Shown one piece after another: positions 44,619 through 53,977 of a DNA stretch of 64,000 bases. The first letter of the stretch is position 1, and every line of letters begins with the position of its first letter. The DNA comes from CAVQRC01 sp963715045. Lineage in GTDB: Bacteria > Planctomycetota > Planctomycetia > Pirellulales > Lacipirellulaceae. Made by a program: the position numbers and the translations under genes. The DNA is taken from positions 62,001 to 126,000 of the forward strand of contig CAVQRC010000008.1 of the NCBI GenBank assembly GCA_963715045.1, written 5' to 3'. The notes under the pieces are model-generated. The model made no database searches. It was not told the DNA's origin and saw only the letters and a list, made by a program, of their open reading frames with translations.

Positions 44619-45596
44619 TCAATCAACCTGGCCGCCGTCATTGCGCTCGCCGTTGAGGAAGTGGACGGCAAGGTCGATGTCGTACGAAATGAGTTGCACG
44701 GAGCCGTCGCAGAAGACCAGATAGCATCCCGCCGAATGCGGACCACCGAAATTCTCACCAAGATCCAGGCCGGGTGTGTCCTGGGTGGGAGGGCGGCCGA
44801 ACTGCTGGACCGGATTGTAGTGCGTTGAGCGGTAGATGTCGTCCTGCACTCCCACGTACATGCTCCAGTCGTTGGAGTGAAGGACGCCCGTCTCGTAATG
44901 GCGAGGATCGAGATAACGTTCGCCCGCCGCGTACGTCTTGCTCAGCCCGTCGGGAACCTGGCCCACCCGGATCTCGGACCCGCATTGCGAGATTCCGCCA
45001 TATCGGTCTGGTTTGGGAAAGTTGAAGGTCGCTCCGGCTTCGTACGTGGAAGGCCCGCCTCCGCACAAGTCTTCGAGCCACCGCGTGGTTCCACCCGCGT
45101 TGGCGGCGTAGTCCGCCCGGGCGTGGAACGCGTTAAGGTCCGCATTGCGGGGTGTAAAGCCCAGGTCGTTGGGGTAGGGGATCGCCGGGCGGCGGGACGG
45201 GCAATTGAACAGGGGAATCACCTGGGAGTCGCGTCTCCCGAGCGCGGCACGTTTCTCGTTGTCCGGCAACCCTTTGCCCAGATCGTGCACCGCCGATTCT
45301 TCGAGGAAGGGCAGGACGTTGTGGATCCAACCGCCGGGCTGATCCGCCCCGAAACCGCGATCCGGATCACCCACCCAGGCACCTCCCCAGCCCCCGGTCG
45401 GAAAAATCTGCTGGCTGTCGAGGTGATTTTGAAACGCGAGCCCGATCTGCTTGAGGTTGTTCTGGCACGAAGTGCGACGGGCCGCCTCGCGGGCGGATTG
45501 CACTGCCGGCAGCAACAGCGCAACCAGAATGCCAATGATCGCAATGACGACCAGGAGTTCGACGAGCGTAAAACCGCGGTGATCGCGTGAATACAT
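44619..45596 (-). CDS. DUF1559 prepilin-type protein
   Basis: 325 residues from ATG 45596 (MYSRDHRGFTLVELLVVIAI), chosen because the prepilin leader is normally short. Then LLLPAVQSAREAARRTSCQN, FPTGGWGGAWVGDPDRGFGA, PLFNCPSRRPAIPYPNDLGF, VGQVPDGLSKTYAAGERYLD and the C-terminal VFCDGSVQLISYDID. It is the paralogue of the protein at 41901. It is divergent from the second DUF1549 gene with a gap of 189 bp. Confidence 0.93.
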   Translation of the reverse strand: MYSRDHRGFTLVELLVVIAIIGILVALLLPAVQSAREAARRTSCQNNLKQIGLAFQNHLDSQQIFPTGGWGGAWVGDPDRGFGADQPGGWIHNVLPFLEESAVHDLGKGLPDNEKRAALGRRDSQVIPLFNCPSRRPAIPYPNDLGFTPRNADLNAFHARADYAANAGGTTRWLEDLCGGGPSTYEAGATFNFPKPDRYGGISQCGSEIRVGQVPDGLSKTYAAGERYLDPRHYETGVLHSNDWSMYVGVQDDIYRSTHYNPVQQFGRPPTQDTPGLDLGENFGGPHSAGCYLVFCDGSVQLISYDIDLAVHFLNGERNDGGQVD

Positions 45597-45785
45597 CGAT
45601 GATTCTCGGGTGAATGCAGGTGGACGAATCGACTCGGTGAATTGTTTCCGGGATTGCCGCGGCACGCCAGCCTGCGGAAAGCACGCGGTGGGCCATCGTG
45701 CTTAAATCTGCTAAAATTCGCGCGTCTGAGTCGCAGCCCTCCCGGCCGCCGAGTCCAATCGCCGCACCCCCTTGAGGAGCATGAA

Positions 45786-48008
45786 TTGAGGTTTGTCCGG
45801 TCACACGGCTGCCGTTGGATGTGCGTGGTGTTGGTTTGCACGTTGCTCGCGGGGCGGAACCTTCAAGCCGCAGCACCCGTGCCGCCCGCAGCTCCCGCAG
45901 CGAAATCAAGTCCCGCGCGACATTGGGCGTTCGTACCTCTCACCGCTCCGAAATTGCCCGAGGTGGTCGACGCGCGTTGGAGCACGTCGCCGGTCGACCG
46001 ATTGATTGCCGCCACCCACCAACGCGAAAGCCTCGCGCCCGCTCCGCGGGCCGACCGCGCGACGCTGGTCCGTCGGCTGTTCCTCGACTTGATCGGTCTT
46101 CCCCCCTCGCGTGAAGAAGCCGAGACCTGGATTGATCCCGAGCTGCCGCTGTCAACGCTCGTCGACGAATTGCTGGGCCGACCCGAGTTTGGCGAACGGT
46201 GGGGACGCCACTGGCTCGACGTGGCCCGCTACGCCGACACGAACGGTTGCAGTATTGAAGCGAACAACACGTACAACAATGCCTGGCGGTACCGAGATTA
46301 CGTGATCACGGCTTTCAATCGTGACAAGCCCTTTGACCAGTTCGTCCGCGAACAGGTGGCCGGCGACCTGCTCGATGCAGTTTCCGACCAGCAACGGGCC
46401 GAGCAGATCATCGCCACCGGGTTTCTGCAACTTGGCCCCAAGGCCTTTGGTACATCCGGGTTCGATCGGTTCCGGCTCGACGTGATCGACGAACAGATCG
46501 ATACGATTGGCAAGGCGTTCATCGGGGTCGCGCTGGGTGCGCGCGATGTCATGATCACAAGTTCGACCCGGTGCCGACCGCCGACTATTACGCACTCGCC
46601 GGGATCTTCTCGAGCACGAAGAGCGTGCTGGTCGATAGAACGTGGCGGAGCAGCAAAGTCTACAATCGCGTTCCGCTGCCCGTCTTGGAGTCCACGGCCG
46701 CGGCGGCCCTCGACGAGGCTCACCAGCAGCGAATCGCGGCGGCGAAGTCGGGGGACGCCGCCAGCCAGGCCGCCAAAGCACTCGAGGAGGCCAAGGCCGC
46801 TCTCGCAGCGATCGAAGCAGCAGGGGGCGCAAGCTTCCTCGAAGGAACTCGAAGACGCGAATCGCCGCGTCGGCGACGCTCAGCGGGCGGTCGGCAATGC
46901 GGGGCGTCTGGCGAAGGTGTTGCCGCAGTTGAAGGCGATTCCGGTGGCGATGGCCGTCGAGGAAGGGCAAGTGGTCGACGAGGCGATTCGCCTTGGCGGG
47001 GTCTACGATCGCCGCGGAGAGACGGTCGTTCGGAGCATTCCCTTTGCCCTGGGGAGCGATCCCGGGCCGCTGGCGGAGTTCGCGATTCCGGCGGATCAGT
47101 CGGGCCGACGGCAACTTGCCGAGTGGCTCACCGACGTCGGCCGCGGCGCAGGTCCGCTGGTGGCAAGGGTCAATGCGAATCGCATTTTCACGCATCTGTT
47201 CGGGACTCCGATCGTGGCCACGATCGACAACTTCGGGGTGTCTGGCAGTCGGCCGACGCAACCGCAACTGCTGGAATACCTGGCCTGCTCCTTCGTCGCG
47301 CACAACTGGTCGGTCAAGGCATTGGTACGCGAACTCGTGCTCTCGGAGGCTTATCAACTGGCCGCCGTCGACAACCCCGCGTCCGCCGCGATCGATCCGG
47401 GCAATCTTCGTTACTGGCGGCACACGCCCAGGCGTCTCGACGCCGAAGCCCTCCGCGACGCGTTGCTGATGATTGCCGGCAACCTCGATCCCACCCGCGG
47501 CGGACGCTCGCTGCAGCACGCCGGATTGCTCTCGATCTCCAGCGACCATATCGATCTGGATACCCCCAGCCCTTATTTGCGGCGGACCGTGTATTTGCCG
47601 GTCGTCCGCGACGCTCTGGGCATCACTCCCGCGGTCGACCGATCGATGGCGATGCTGGCGACCTTCGATTTCGCGACGCCGAATCTTGTCTGTGGCGGAC
47701 GTGAAACGACGACCGTACCGAGGCAGGCCTTGTTCCTGCTCAACGATGCGTTTCTGCTGGAACAGGCGGAAACAATCGCCGCTAACCTGCTCGCCGATCC
47801 CCAGCTTGAATCTGATTCGGCGCGCATCAGCGAGTTTTGTTGGAGGGCCCTGGGGCGGGCGCCGACGCGCTTTGAACTGGATCAGATGTTGCAATACCTC
47901 GCCGACTTCCCATCGGCAGACGAGGCCGTTTCACCCCCGCCGCGGGAGACGTGGACGAGCCTCTGCCAGGCGATTCTGGCCAGTAACGAATTCTTGTTTG
48001 TGCAATGA
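45786..48008 (+). CDS. DUF1549/DUF1553 exported protein with CxxCH, two compensating frameshifts
   Basis: Second PSCyt2/PSD1-class protein. A TTG start at 45786 is proposed because GAGGAG lies 6 nt upstream and the signal MCVVLVCTLLAGRNLQAAAP follows at once. Landmarks: LVRRLFLDLIGLPPSREEAE, FGERWGRHWLDVARYADTNG, YRDYVITAFNRDKPFDQFV. A missing T near 46537 hides CARCHDHKFDPVPTADYYAL, which reads correctly in the next frame (CxxCH retained); frame is restored near 46838. Between them lies a coiled-coil-like Ala/Glu-rich segment (AAKALEEAKAALAAIEAAGG). The C-terminal DUF1553 has LVARVNANRIFTHLFGTPIV, LLEYLACSFVAHNWSVKALV and TVPRQALFLLNDAFLLEQAE. It lacks the discoidin-like insert of the paralogue at 26015. 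Confidence 0.85.
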   Translation: MRFVRSHGCRWMCVVLVCTLLAGRNLQAAAPVPPAAPAAKSSPARHWAFVPLTAPKLPEVVDARWSTSPVDRLIAATHQRESLAPAPRADRATLVRRLFLDLIGLPPSREEAETWIDPELPLSTLVDELLGRPEFGERWGRHWLDVARYADTNGCSIEANNTYNNAWRYRDYVITAFNRDKPFDQFVREQVAGDLLDAVSDQQRAEQIIATGFLQLGPKAFGTSGFDRFRLDVIDEQIDTIGKAFIGVALGARDVMITSSTRCRPPTITHSPGSSRARRACWSIERGGAAKSTIAFRCPSWSPRPRRPSTRLTSSESRRRSRGTPPARPPKHSRRPRPLSQRSKQQGAQASSKELEDANRRVGDAQRAVGNAGRLAKVLPQLKAIPVAMAVEEGQVVDEAIRLGGVYDRRGETVVRSIPFALGSDPGPLAEFAIPADQSGRRQLAEWLTDVGRGAGPLVARVNANRIFTHLFGTPIVATIDNFGVSGSRPTQPQLLEYLACSFVAHNWSVKALVRELVLSEAYQLAAVDNPASAAIDPGNLRYWRHTPRRLDAEALRDALLMIAGNLDPTRGGRSLQHAGLLSISSDHIDLDTPSPYLRRTVYLPVVRDALGITPAVDRSMAMLATFDFATPNLVCGGRETTTVPRQALFLLNDAFLLEQAETIAANLLADPQLESDSARISEFCWRALGRAPTRFELDQMLQYLADFPSADEAVSPPPRETWTSLCQAILASNEFLFVQ

Positions 48009-48114
48009 ATCTTGGATCCGATGCGAAGGCTAGCCGCAGGGAACGAATTTCCTGATCGTGGGACGCGCTCGTTGAGGATTCTTAGCCGCATCGAGAGAGA
48101 TTGAGGTTGTCACC

Positions 48115-49506
48115 ATGGACCACTCGCCGCTGATGCCTGGAATCGATCGTCGCGCTTGGCTGCAGCAGACGGCGCTTGGCTTCGGCTCGATTGGATTGGC
48201 CGGCCTGCTTGCCGATTCGCTGGCGGCCGACGCACTCGCCCCGCGCGTCGTGCACGCGCCACCCCGCGCACAGCGGGTGATCTTCCTGTTCATGCAGGGT
48301 GGTCAAAGCCAAATGGACCTGTTCGACGGCAAACCCGAACTGGCCCGTCGTGACGGCGAGCCCGTCAATCGCGAGAAACCGGACGGGCCACTTCTCAAAG
48401 GGTCGCCCTTCGCGTTTACGCCGCACGGTGAAAGCGGCCTGGAGCTGAGCGAGCTGTTACCGCAGCTTGCCCGACACGCCGATCGCCTGTGCCTGATCAA
48501 GTCGGTCCACACCGACTCGGCGAATCATTCCAATGCGATGCTGATGTTTCACACCGGGTCGCAAAGTCTGGTGCGACCGTCGATCGGCTCGTGGATCGTG
48601 TACGGCCTGGGTACGACGAGTCAATCGTTACCGGGCTTCATCACGATTCGCCCCACGCGTGGTCACGGTTCGCGGGTGTATTCCAATGCGTTTCTGCCGG
48701 CGGTCTACCAGGGGACCCCGATCGGCAGCGACGGCACGCCGGCAGCGGCAATGCGACTCGACAACCTCTCGAATCCACGGTGGAGTCCGGCTCAGCAGCG
48801 GGCCCAACTCGCCCTCACGCAGTCGCTCAATGCCCGACTCAACACCCGTACCGCCGCCAGTCCGGAAATGGACGGCTTGATCCAGTCCTTCGAACGGGCA
48901 TTTCGGATGCAGGCCACGGCACCGGCGATTTTCGATCTTGAGCGGGAGCCGCAGGCGGTTCGCGCGTTATACGGGATCGATCAGAAAGAGACCGACGCGA
49001 TGGGGCGGATGTGCCTGCTGGCGCGGCGGCTGTCCGAAGCGGGTGTGCGGTGCGTGCAGGTCAACATGGGAGGCTGGGATCACCACGGCTCGATCGATCG
49101 AGGGATCGCGGGTGCCTGCCGACGGATGGACCGCCCGGCCGCTGCCTTGCTCACCGATCTCGAGCAGCGGGGGCTGCTGGACGACACGCTCGTGATTTCC
49201 AGCGGCGAGTTCGGTCGCACGCCGACGGCCGAGGGCGAGTTCGCGAAGGCGGGTCGGAACCACAATTCGCATGCGTTCTACGGTCTGGATGGCGGGCGGC
49301 GGGGTACGCGGTGGGTATGCCCACGGAGCAGACCGACCCGCTCGGGTCGCGTGCGGTCGAAGATCCGGTTCACATCCACGACCTGCATGCGACCGTGCTG
49401 CATCTGTTGGGCCTCGACCACGAGCGACTCACCTACCCCTATGGCGGCCGTGATTTTCGGCTCACCGACGTTTACGGCCGCGTCGTCGACGAAGATTCTG
49501 GCGTGA
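48115..49506 (+). CDS. DUF1501 family protein, exported, three frameshifts near the 3' end
   Basis: About 460 residues. GIDRRAWLQQTALGFGSIGL is a Tat-like signal; RVIFLFMQGGQSQMDLFDGK opens the DUF1501 fold; GLGTTSQSLPGFITIRPTRG, VNMGGWDHHGSIDRGIAGAC and TLVISSGEFGRTPTAEG follow, with two bound-metal type HH and EFGRTP motifs. From ~49295 the coding frame steps forward three times (near 49295, 49330 and 49488): YGLDGGGVRGGYAHGA, TDPLGSRAVEDPVHIHDLHA and the terminal DVYGRVVDEILA, ending at the TGA at 49504-49506. Without the last step the frame would run through the downstream tandem repeat to 50045. It starts 106 nt after the DUF1549 gene and forms a pair with it. Confidence 0.85.
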   Translation: MDHSPLMPGIDRRAWLQQTALGFGSIGLAGLLADSLAADALAPRVVHAPPRAQRVIFLFMQGGQSQMDLFDGKPELARRDGEPVNREKPDGPLLKGSPFAFTPHGESGLELSELLPQLARHADRLCLIKSVHTDSANHSNAMLMFHTGSQSLVRPSIGSWIVYGLGTTSQSLPGFITIRPTRGHGSRVYSNAFLPAVYQGTPIGSDGTPAAAMRLDNLSNPRWSPAQQRAQLALTQSLNARLNTRTAASPEMDGLIQSFERAFRMQATAPAIFDLEREPQAVRALYGIDQKETDAMGRMCLLARRLSEAGVRCVQVNMGGWDHHGSIDRGIAGACRRMDRPAAALLTDLEQRGLLDDTLVISSGEFGRTPTAEGEFAKAGRNHNSHAFYGLDGGRRGTRWVCPRSRPTRSGRVRSKIRFTSTTCMRPCCICWASTTSDSPTPMAAVIFGSPTFTAASSTKILA

Positions 49507-49522
49507 GAGCCGGCACTTTCTG

Positions 49523-49963
49523 GTGGGTCACACTCGCCGAGAGTGATGGCAGCACCGAGCCACCAACGCCGCCACCTGCAACGCCAGAGCCCACGACCGG
49601 CGTGCCACCGTCGAGACACAGTCCGCCGCTGATCCTGGCTCCTGTGACACTCGGCGAGTGTCACCCACGGTGGGTCACACTCGCCGAGAGTGACGGCAGC
49701 ACCGAACCACCGACGCCGCCACCTGCAACGCCAGAGCCCACGACCGGCGTGCCACCGTCGAGACACAGTCCGCCGCTGATCCCGACTCCTGTGACACTCG
49801 GCGAGTGTCACCCACGGTGGGTCACACTCGCCGAGTGTGACGGCAGCACCGAGCCACCAATGCCAGCACCTGCAACGCCAGAGCCCGCGACCGGCGTGCC
49901 ACCGTCGAGACACAGTCCGCCGCTGATCCTGGCTCCTGTGACACTCGGCGAGTGCCACCCACG
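49523..49963. repeat. Tandem repeat, three units of exactly 147 bp
   Basis: Units start at 49523, 49670 and 49817; each opens GTGGGTCACACTCGCCGAGA and closes TGACACTCGGCGAGTGTCAC, so every unit is bounded by an inverted pair able to form a long hairpin. The centre reads GCCACCTGCAACGCCAGAGC and TCGAGACACAGTCCGCCGCT. 147 bp equals 49 codons, so a frame crossing the array would encode a 49-residue repeat rich in Pro/Thr/Ser (STEPPTPPPATPEP). This would only be translated if the DUF1501 gene lacked its last frame step. Confidence 0.93.
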
Positions 49964-50082
49964 GTGTGACAGACAGTACGATCCGCGTGCCATGCGGTCA
50001 TCGGTTGCGACTCGGCCTTTTGGAAAATGCCCGCCTGTTGTATAAGCCGGTCCTCTCGACGGCTCGTCGCACAACGAGACTC

Positions 50083-51015
50083 ATGACGCCCGAACTTCTC
50101 ATTAGCCTGCTCCACCGCTGGAATTGCCCCAGCACGCACCAGCGGCTCATGCTCGATGCGCTGCGGCACTTACGCGATCCCCACGCAGACGCGTGGCGGC
50201 GACTGTTGCTGATTCATCATCGGCAGTTGCTCGCCGGTGCGGTCGCTCCCGATACGCAAGCACGCGATTTCGAGAATCATGTGCTCTATATTCGCGACGA
50301 CTATTGGGGCGGCGCGGTCATGGCGGCCGAATCCGCGATGCAGAAGCTGCGGATGGCCCTCGATCACGGTGACTGGCCCGGATTGGCCTTCGCCGTCGGA
50401 ACCCTGGGCCACTACTACATGGATCCGATTCAGCCCTTGCATACGGCCCAGAGTGATGCCGCGAACGACCTGCACGCCGCGTTCGAATGGAGCGTGGCCC
50501 ACGCCTACGATCGCCTCGTCGGACAGGTCGAGTGCCACGAAGAATGGCCCGACGTGCACGTACCCGAGACACCCAACTGGCTCGCGAGCATGATTGTAGC
50601 CGGCGCCGAACGGGCTCGCCGTCAGTACGAAACGCTCGTCGACCGCTTCAACTTCGACCTGGCGATCCATGACCCCCAGTCCGGGCTGGATGCCGAATGC
50701 CAGGAACGCATCGCCAGCCTGCTGTCCTACGCGATTGTCGGTTATGCCCGAATACTCGATCGGCTGTTCAGCGAGATCGATTGGGAGCCGCCCGAATCCA
50801 CGCTCACGCGAGTTGCAATTCGCGAGACCCTCGCGCTGCCTGCCCGGATGAGCGTCAAGCGGATCGCGTCCACGCGAAAGCATGCGGCGATCGAGCGGAT
50901 GTATTTCGAACTGTGTTCTCGCGGTCGAGTTGAGAAGTGTCTGAGCGAAGAAGTCCGCGCGATCCGCGATGCGTACCAGCGACATCTCGGAAGTAACGCC
51001 CAAGACGCGGCCTGA
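50083..51015 (+). CDS. Zinc-dependent phospholipase C-like protein (S1/P1-nuclease-like fold), cytoplasmic
   Basis: 310 residues from ATG 50083; the upstream frame belongs to repeat DNA. The signature WPGLAFAVGTLGHYYMDPIQ followed by PLHTAQSDAANDLHAAFEW is the His/Asp-rich zinc site of the PF00882 phospholipase C/D group, preceded by DFENHVLYIRDDYWGGAVMA. The end (ESTLTRVAIRETLALPARMS and VKRIASTRKHAAIERMYFEL) resembles a helical fingers module often fused to it in planctomycetes. No signal peptide is seen. Substrate and role unknown. It lies just after the 147-bp repeat array and is convergent with the thioesterase gene. Confidence 0.75.
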   Translation: MTPELLISLLHRWNCPSTHQRLMLDALRHLRDPHADAWRRLLLIHHRQLLAGAVAPDTQARDFENHVLYIRDDYWGGAVMAAESAMQKLRMALDHGDWPGLAFAVGTLGHYYMDPIQPLHTAQSDAANDLHAAFEWSVAHAYDRLVGQVECHEEWPDVHVPETPNWLASMIVAGAERARRQYETLVDRFNFDLAIHDPQSGLDAECQERIASLLSYAIVGYARILDRLFSEIDWEPPESTLTRVAIRETLALPARMSVKRIASTRKHAAIERMYFELCSRGRVEKCLSEEVRAIRDAYQRHLGSNAQDAA

Positions 51016-51043
51016 CGGTCGTCATTGCCCTCCGCGGACTCGT

Positions 51044-51421
51044 TCACGTAATCGCCTCGGGACGCCGCCGCTCATCGAGGTGCACGTAAGTGAACGTCCC
51101 CTCGGTCACCAGGACCTGGTCGCTATCGGCATCCGCAGGTTTGCGTTTGTAAGCATTGACGAGGACCGTGAGCGACGTGCGTCCGACTCGCTGCACGGTC
51201 GCGTAGCAACTGACCTCGTCCCCGACTTCCACGGGGGCGTGAAACGTCATCGCGTCGATGGCCACGGTCGCGACGCGTCCGACCGCACGGCGGGTGGCAA
51301 TGTTGCCCCCGGCGAGGTCCATTTGCGAAAGGAGCCAGCCGCCGAAGATGTCACCGTGAGGATTGGTATCGGCGGGCATCGCGATCGTACGGAGTGCCGG
51401 CTGTTGATCGGGGGCAGGCAT
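51044..51421 (-). CDS. YciA-like acyl-CoA thioesterase (hotdog fold)
   Basis: Cytoplasmic thioesterase of 125 residues from ATG 51421. The YciA/BFIT-type signature ALRTIAMPADTNPHGDIFGG with WLLSQMDLAGG is complete, including the catalytic Asp (QMD). VATVAIDAMTFHAPVEVGDE, VSCYATVQRVGRTSLTVLVN and VTEGTFTYVHLDERRRP form the remaining strands. Length and motifs match stand-alone YciA. It hydrolyses acyl-CoA to control free CoA pools. It is divergent from the SirB1-like gene with an 84-bp gap. Confidence 0.92.
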   Translation of the reverse strand: MPAPDQQPALRTIAMPADTNPHGDIFGGWLLSQMDLAGGNIATRRAVGRVATVAIDAMTFHAPVEVGDEVSCYATVQRVGRTSLTVLVNAYKRKPADADSDQVLVTEGTFTYVHLDERRRPEAIT

Positions 51422-51505
51422 AGGTTCAGGTTTTCGCTGGGGCTTTCCAAATAGACGCGGCTTTTGGGAGTGCCCAAAAGCCTGGCGGAACGATAGATTC
51501 GTAGC

Positions 51506-52258
51506 ATGACGCACCCGCCGGTTTACTGCCATCCTCGTGCCTACGACGCGTTCTCTCGAGCCGTCGCCGAGCTCGAGACGTCGGCAGGCCTGATGCGAGC
51601 TGCCTTCGCGGTAGCGGTTCATGAAGATACGGATGCATCCATCCAGGATGTCGAGGCGGCCATCGAGCGGTTGGCCGAGACGATCCGCCACCGGTCTGCG
51701 TCGGAAACGCACGCCGCCCGACTCGCTCATCTGCACGATGTGCTGTTCGAAGTCGCCCGCTTCCGAGGAAATGAAGCCGACTTCTACAATCCGGCAAACG
51801 GTTACCTCAATCGGGTCCTCAAAACGCAGCAGGGGATTCCCACCACACTCGTGCTGGTCTACAAGCTGGTTGCCGAACGGGTCGGCCTGCGAGTCTGCGG
51901 CGTCAATACGCCGGGGCACTTTCTGGCAACGGTAGCGATGCCGGCAGGCGAACTGCCACCGCCGTCCGCCGCCTCGCACGACAGTCTCACGGGTCGGTTG
52001 CTGGTCGATCCGTTCTACGGCGGCCGCGTCATGACCCGCCATGAAGTGTACGCGCGGGTGGCCCTGGCGACCGGCAAGCCGATTGATCCGCTGACAATCG
52101 ACTTCGACGAAGCGCGGCATTCCGACTGGGTCCGGCGGATTCTCCATCACCTGCAGGCCATCTTCTCCCATGCGGGCCGGGAACGGGACTGCCACGCGAT
52201 GCAGGAGCTGCAGGACATTCTCACGGAGTCCGAGCAAGTGCCTCTTGGCGTGCGGTAA
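51506..52258 (+). CDS. SirB1 / transglutaminase-like family protein
   Basis: 250 residues, cytoplasmic. The core FRGNEADFYNPANGYLNRVL with KTQQGIPTTLVLVYKLVAERVG is the SirB1/UPF0162 signature, and VCGVNTPGHFLATVAMP supplies the conserved G-x-x-x-P-G-H-F. SirB1 proteins have a transglutaminase-like fold but usually lack the catalytic Cys, as seems true here, so a non-enzymatic or regulatory role is likely. The N-terminal ~90 residues are helical. The product ends 124 nt before the flippase gene. Confidence 0.88.
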   Translation: MTHPPVYCHPRAYDAFSRAVAELETSAGLMRAAFAVAVHEDTDASIQDVEAAIERLAETIRHRSASETHAARLAHLHDVLFEVARFRGNEADFYNPANGYLNRVLKTQQGIPTTLVLVYKLVAERVGLRVCGVNTPGHFLATVAMPAGELPPPSAASHDSLTGRLLVDPFYGGRVMTRHEVYARVALATGKPIDPLTIDFDEARHSDWVRRILHHLQAIFSHAGRERDCHAMQELQDILTESEQVPLGVR

Positions 52259-52381
52259 CCAGCGGGCGACCGCTTGCTGCGATTCAACTTCGTTACGGGC
52301 GTGGCCGAGTTTGCGGAATTCTGTCACTCTTGAGCATTGAAATGGGTTTGAGATCCCCGCAATGAACTGGCCCCCGCAAGC

Positions 52382-53851
52382 GTGTCCCGGATCCTTTCAG
52401 CTCGCAAGACGGTCGTGAATTCCACGAGTCTCTCATCGCCGCCCGATAACGACCTCCGCCGCCGCCTGCAGCGGGGTGGCATGTGGGTTGTGAGTGGTCG
52501 CTCGCTCGGGATGCTGGTCGTATTCGCCAGCGACTGGGTGTTTGCGCGAACACTCGCTTCCGGGCAATACGCCGCCTATGTGCACGCTCTGGCGCTGGTG
52601 ACGATCAGCAGCCTGGTCGCGATGTTCGGGCTGCACATGCTGGTGTGTCGCGTGATGGCAGCTTCCTTCGCGGTTGGTGATGGCCGCGGTGCCGGGCGAT
52701 CGTTGCGACGGATCCTGTGCATCGCGGCAGTCACGATCGTGGGAACCGGATCGATTCTGGGAGGCTCTCTTCCTTACCTGGCGCGAACCATCCTTAATCG
52801 CCCGGCACTCGGGGATGCCGCCGTGTTTATTGCGATCTGGGTGAGCTGCCTGGCGGCCAGCCAGATTCTCGCTGAGACGTTTCGCGGGTTACACAATTTG
52901 TTCGCCGCGAGCCTCTTCGGCGGAGTGTCGGGCGGGTTGGTCGCGAATGCGTCCCTGCTCCTGTTAGCAGTACTCTACGCTTGGACAATCGGCCCACTCA
53001 CGTTTGGCGTGCTCGCGGTGCTGGCTCCGCTCTCGTTTGTGGTTCCGCTGATTGTGATGTCGATCTGGTTGCTGCTCCGCTGGCCGGGTCCAGCAGAGGC
53101 CACTACCGATCCGCCGCCGGCCTGGTCACGCATGTCGACCGGGCTGCTGCTCATCGAAGCGGCGCCGATCATGTTCCTGCAGTTGGCGAGCCACGGCATG
53201 GATCAGGTCGGCCAGTTCACGCTCGGCAGCCTCGGCCCGGAGTACGACCAGCAATTGGCCATTTATCACGTGCTCTGGCGAATCGCCTTTGTGGGGCTGA
53301 TACCGTTCACGATGATTGGCCTGGTGATTGCCTCGTCAGTCTCCGAGGCGCATGCTCAACAGAACCGGCAGGTCCTGCAGGGCGTCATCCGCGGTGCGTC
53401 GACGGCCGGACTGGTACTTGCCACGCCGTTCCTGCTGCTGTTGATTCTGATCCCCGGACCGATTCTGGCGTTGTTCAAACCAGAGTTTGCGATCGGGGCA
53501 TCCTCGCTGGCACTACTGGCTGTAATCCAGTGGATTCGCAACTGGTTGGGGCCCTGTCATCTCGTGCTCGTGATGACCGGTCATCAGCGGGCGGCGTTTC
53601 TCTGTTACCTGGCCGCGTCGCCCATTTTGCTGGCGGGCCCGTGGGCAGCTCGCAGCTACGGATTGTTCGGAATTACGTGCGTAGCTGCTGCCGCCAGTAC
53701 GCTGCCCCGCGTGCTGCATTGGTGGGTCGTGAAACGGCAACTCGAGATCGAGCCCCGGGCATCGCTTGACCCGCGTTATCTCCGCCAGCTCACCCGCGAT
53801 GGACTGCGTGGGCTGCGATCCCCGACACTTGCGGAAGGAGTGCGATCTTGA
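52382..53851 (+). CDS. Polysaccharide flippase-like membrane protein (MATE/Wzx superfamily)
   Basis: 489 residues from a GTG at 52382. After a polar N-terminus (LRRRLQRGGMWVVSGRSLGM) there are about 12-14 hydrophobic helices, the length and layout of lipid-linked oligosaccharide flippases. QILAETFRGLHNLFAASLFG and FGLHMLVCRVMAASF fit polysaccharide biosynthesis proteins. It precedes a hexapeptide acetyltransferase and is intact, unlike the flippase fragment at 5.5 kb. Specific cargo unknown. Confidence 0.85.
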   Translation: MSRILSARKTVVNSTSLSSPPDNDLRRRLQRGGMWVVSGRSLGMLVVFASDWVFARTLASGQYAAYVHALALVTISSLVAMFGLHMLVCRVMAASFAVGDGRGAGRSLRRILCIAAVTIVGTGSILGGSLPYLARTILNRPALGDAAVFIAIWVSCLAASQILAETFRGLHNLFAASLFGGVSGGLVANASLLLLAVLYAWTIGPLTFGVLAVLAPLSFVVPLIVMSIWLLLRWPGPAEATTDPPPAWSRMSTGLLLIEAAPIMFLQLASHGMDQVGQFTLGSLGPEYDQQLAIYHVLWRIAFVGLIPFTMIGLVIASSVSEAHAQQNRQVLQGVIRGASTAGLVLATPFLLLLILIPGPILALFKPEFAIGASSLALLAVIQWIRNWLGPCHLVLVMTGHQRAAFLCYLAASPILLAGPWAARSYGLFGITCVAAAASTLPRVLHWWVVKRQLEIEPRASLDPRYLRQLTRDGLRGLRSPTLAEGVRS

Positions 53852-53977
53852 CCCCTGCCTCGTGTTCGTTACAAAGCCACCGTCGCCGATGAATTCAGGA
53901 TCGATGCGTTACTCCCTGCCATGCCAGCCGCCGGTTGCTTCCCGCACCGATTGTTCTAACGCTTGAGGAGTATCCCA

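Noticed and set aside
46152..47894. Long minus-strand open frame (580 residues) opposite the second DUF1549/DUF1553 gene
   Set aside because: Antisense shadow; the plus strand carries unmistakable family motifs.
49523..49963. CRISPR-like or phage attachment array
   Set aside because: Three identical 147-bp units without unique spacers; no integrase or phage gene nearby.
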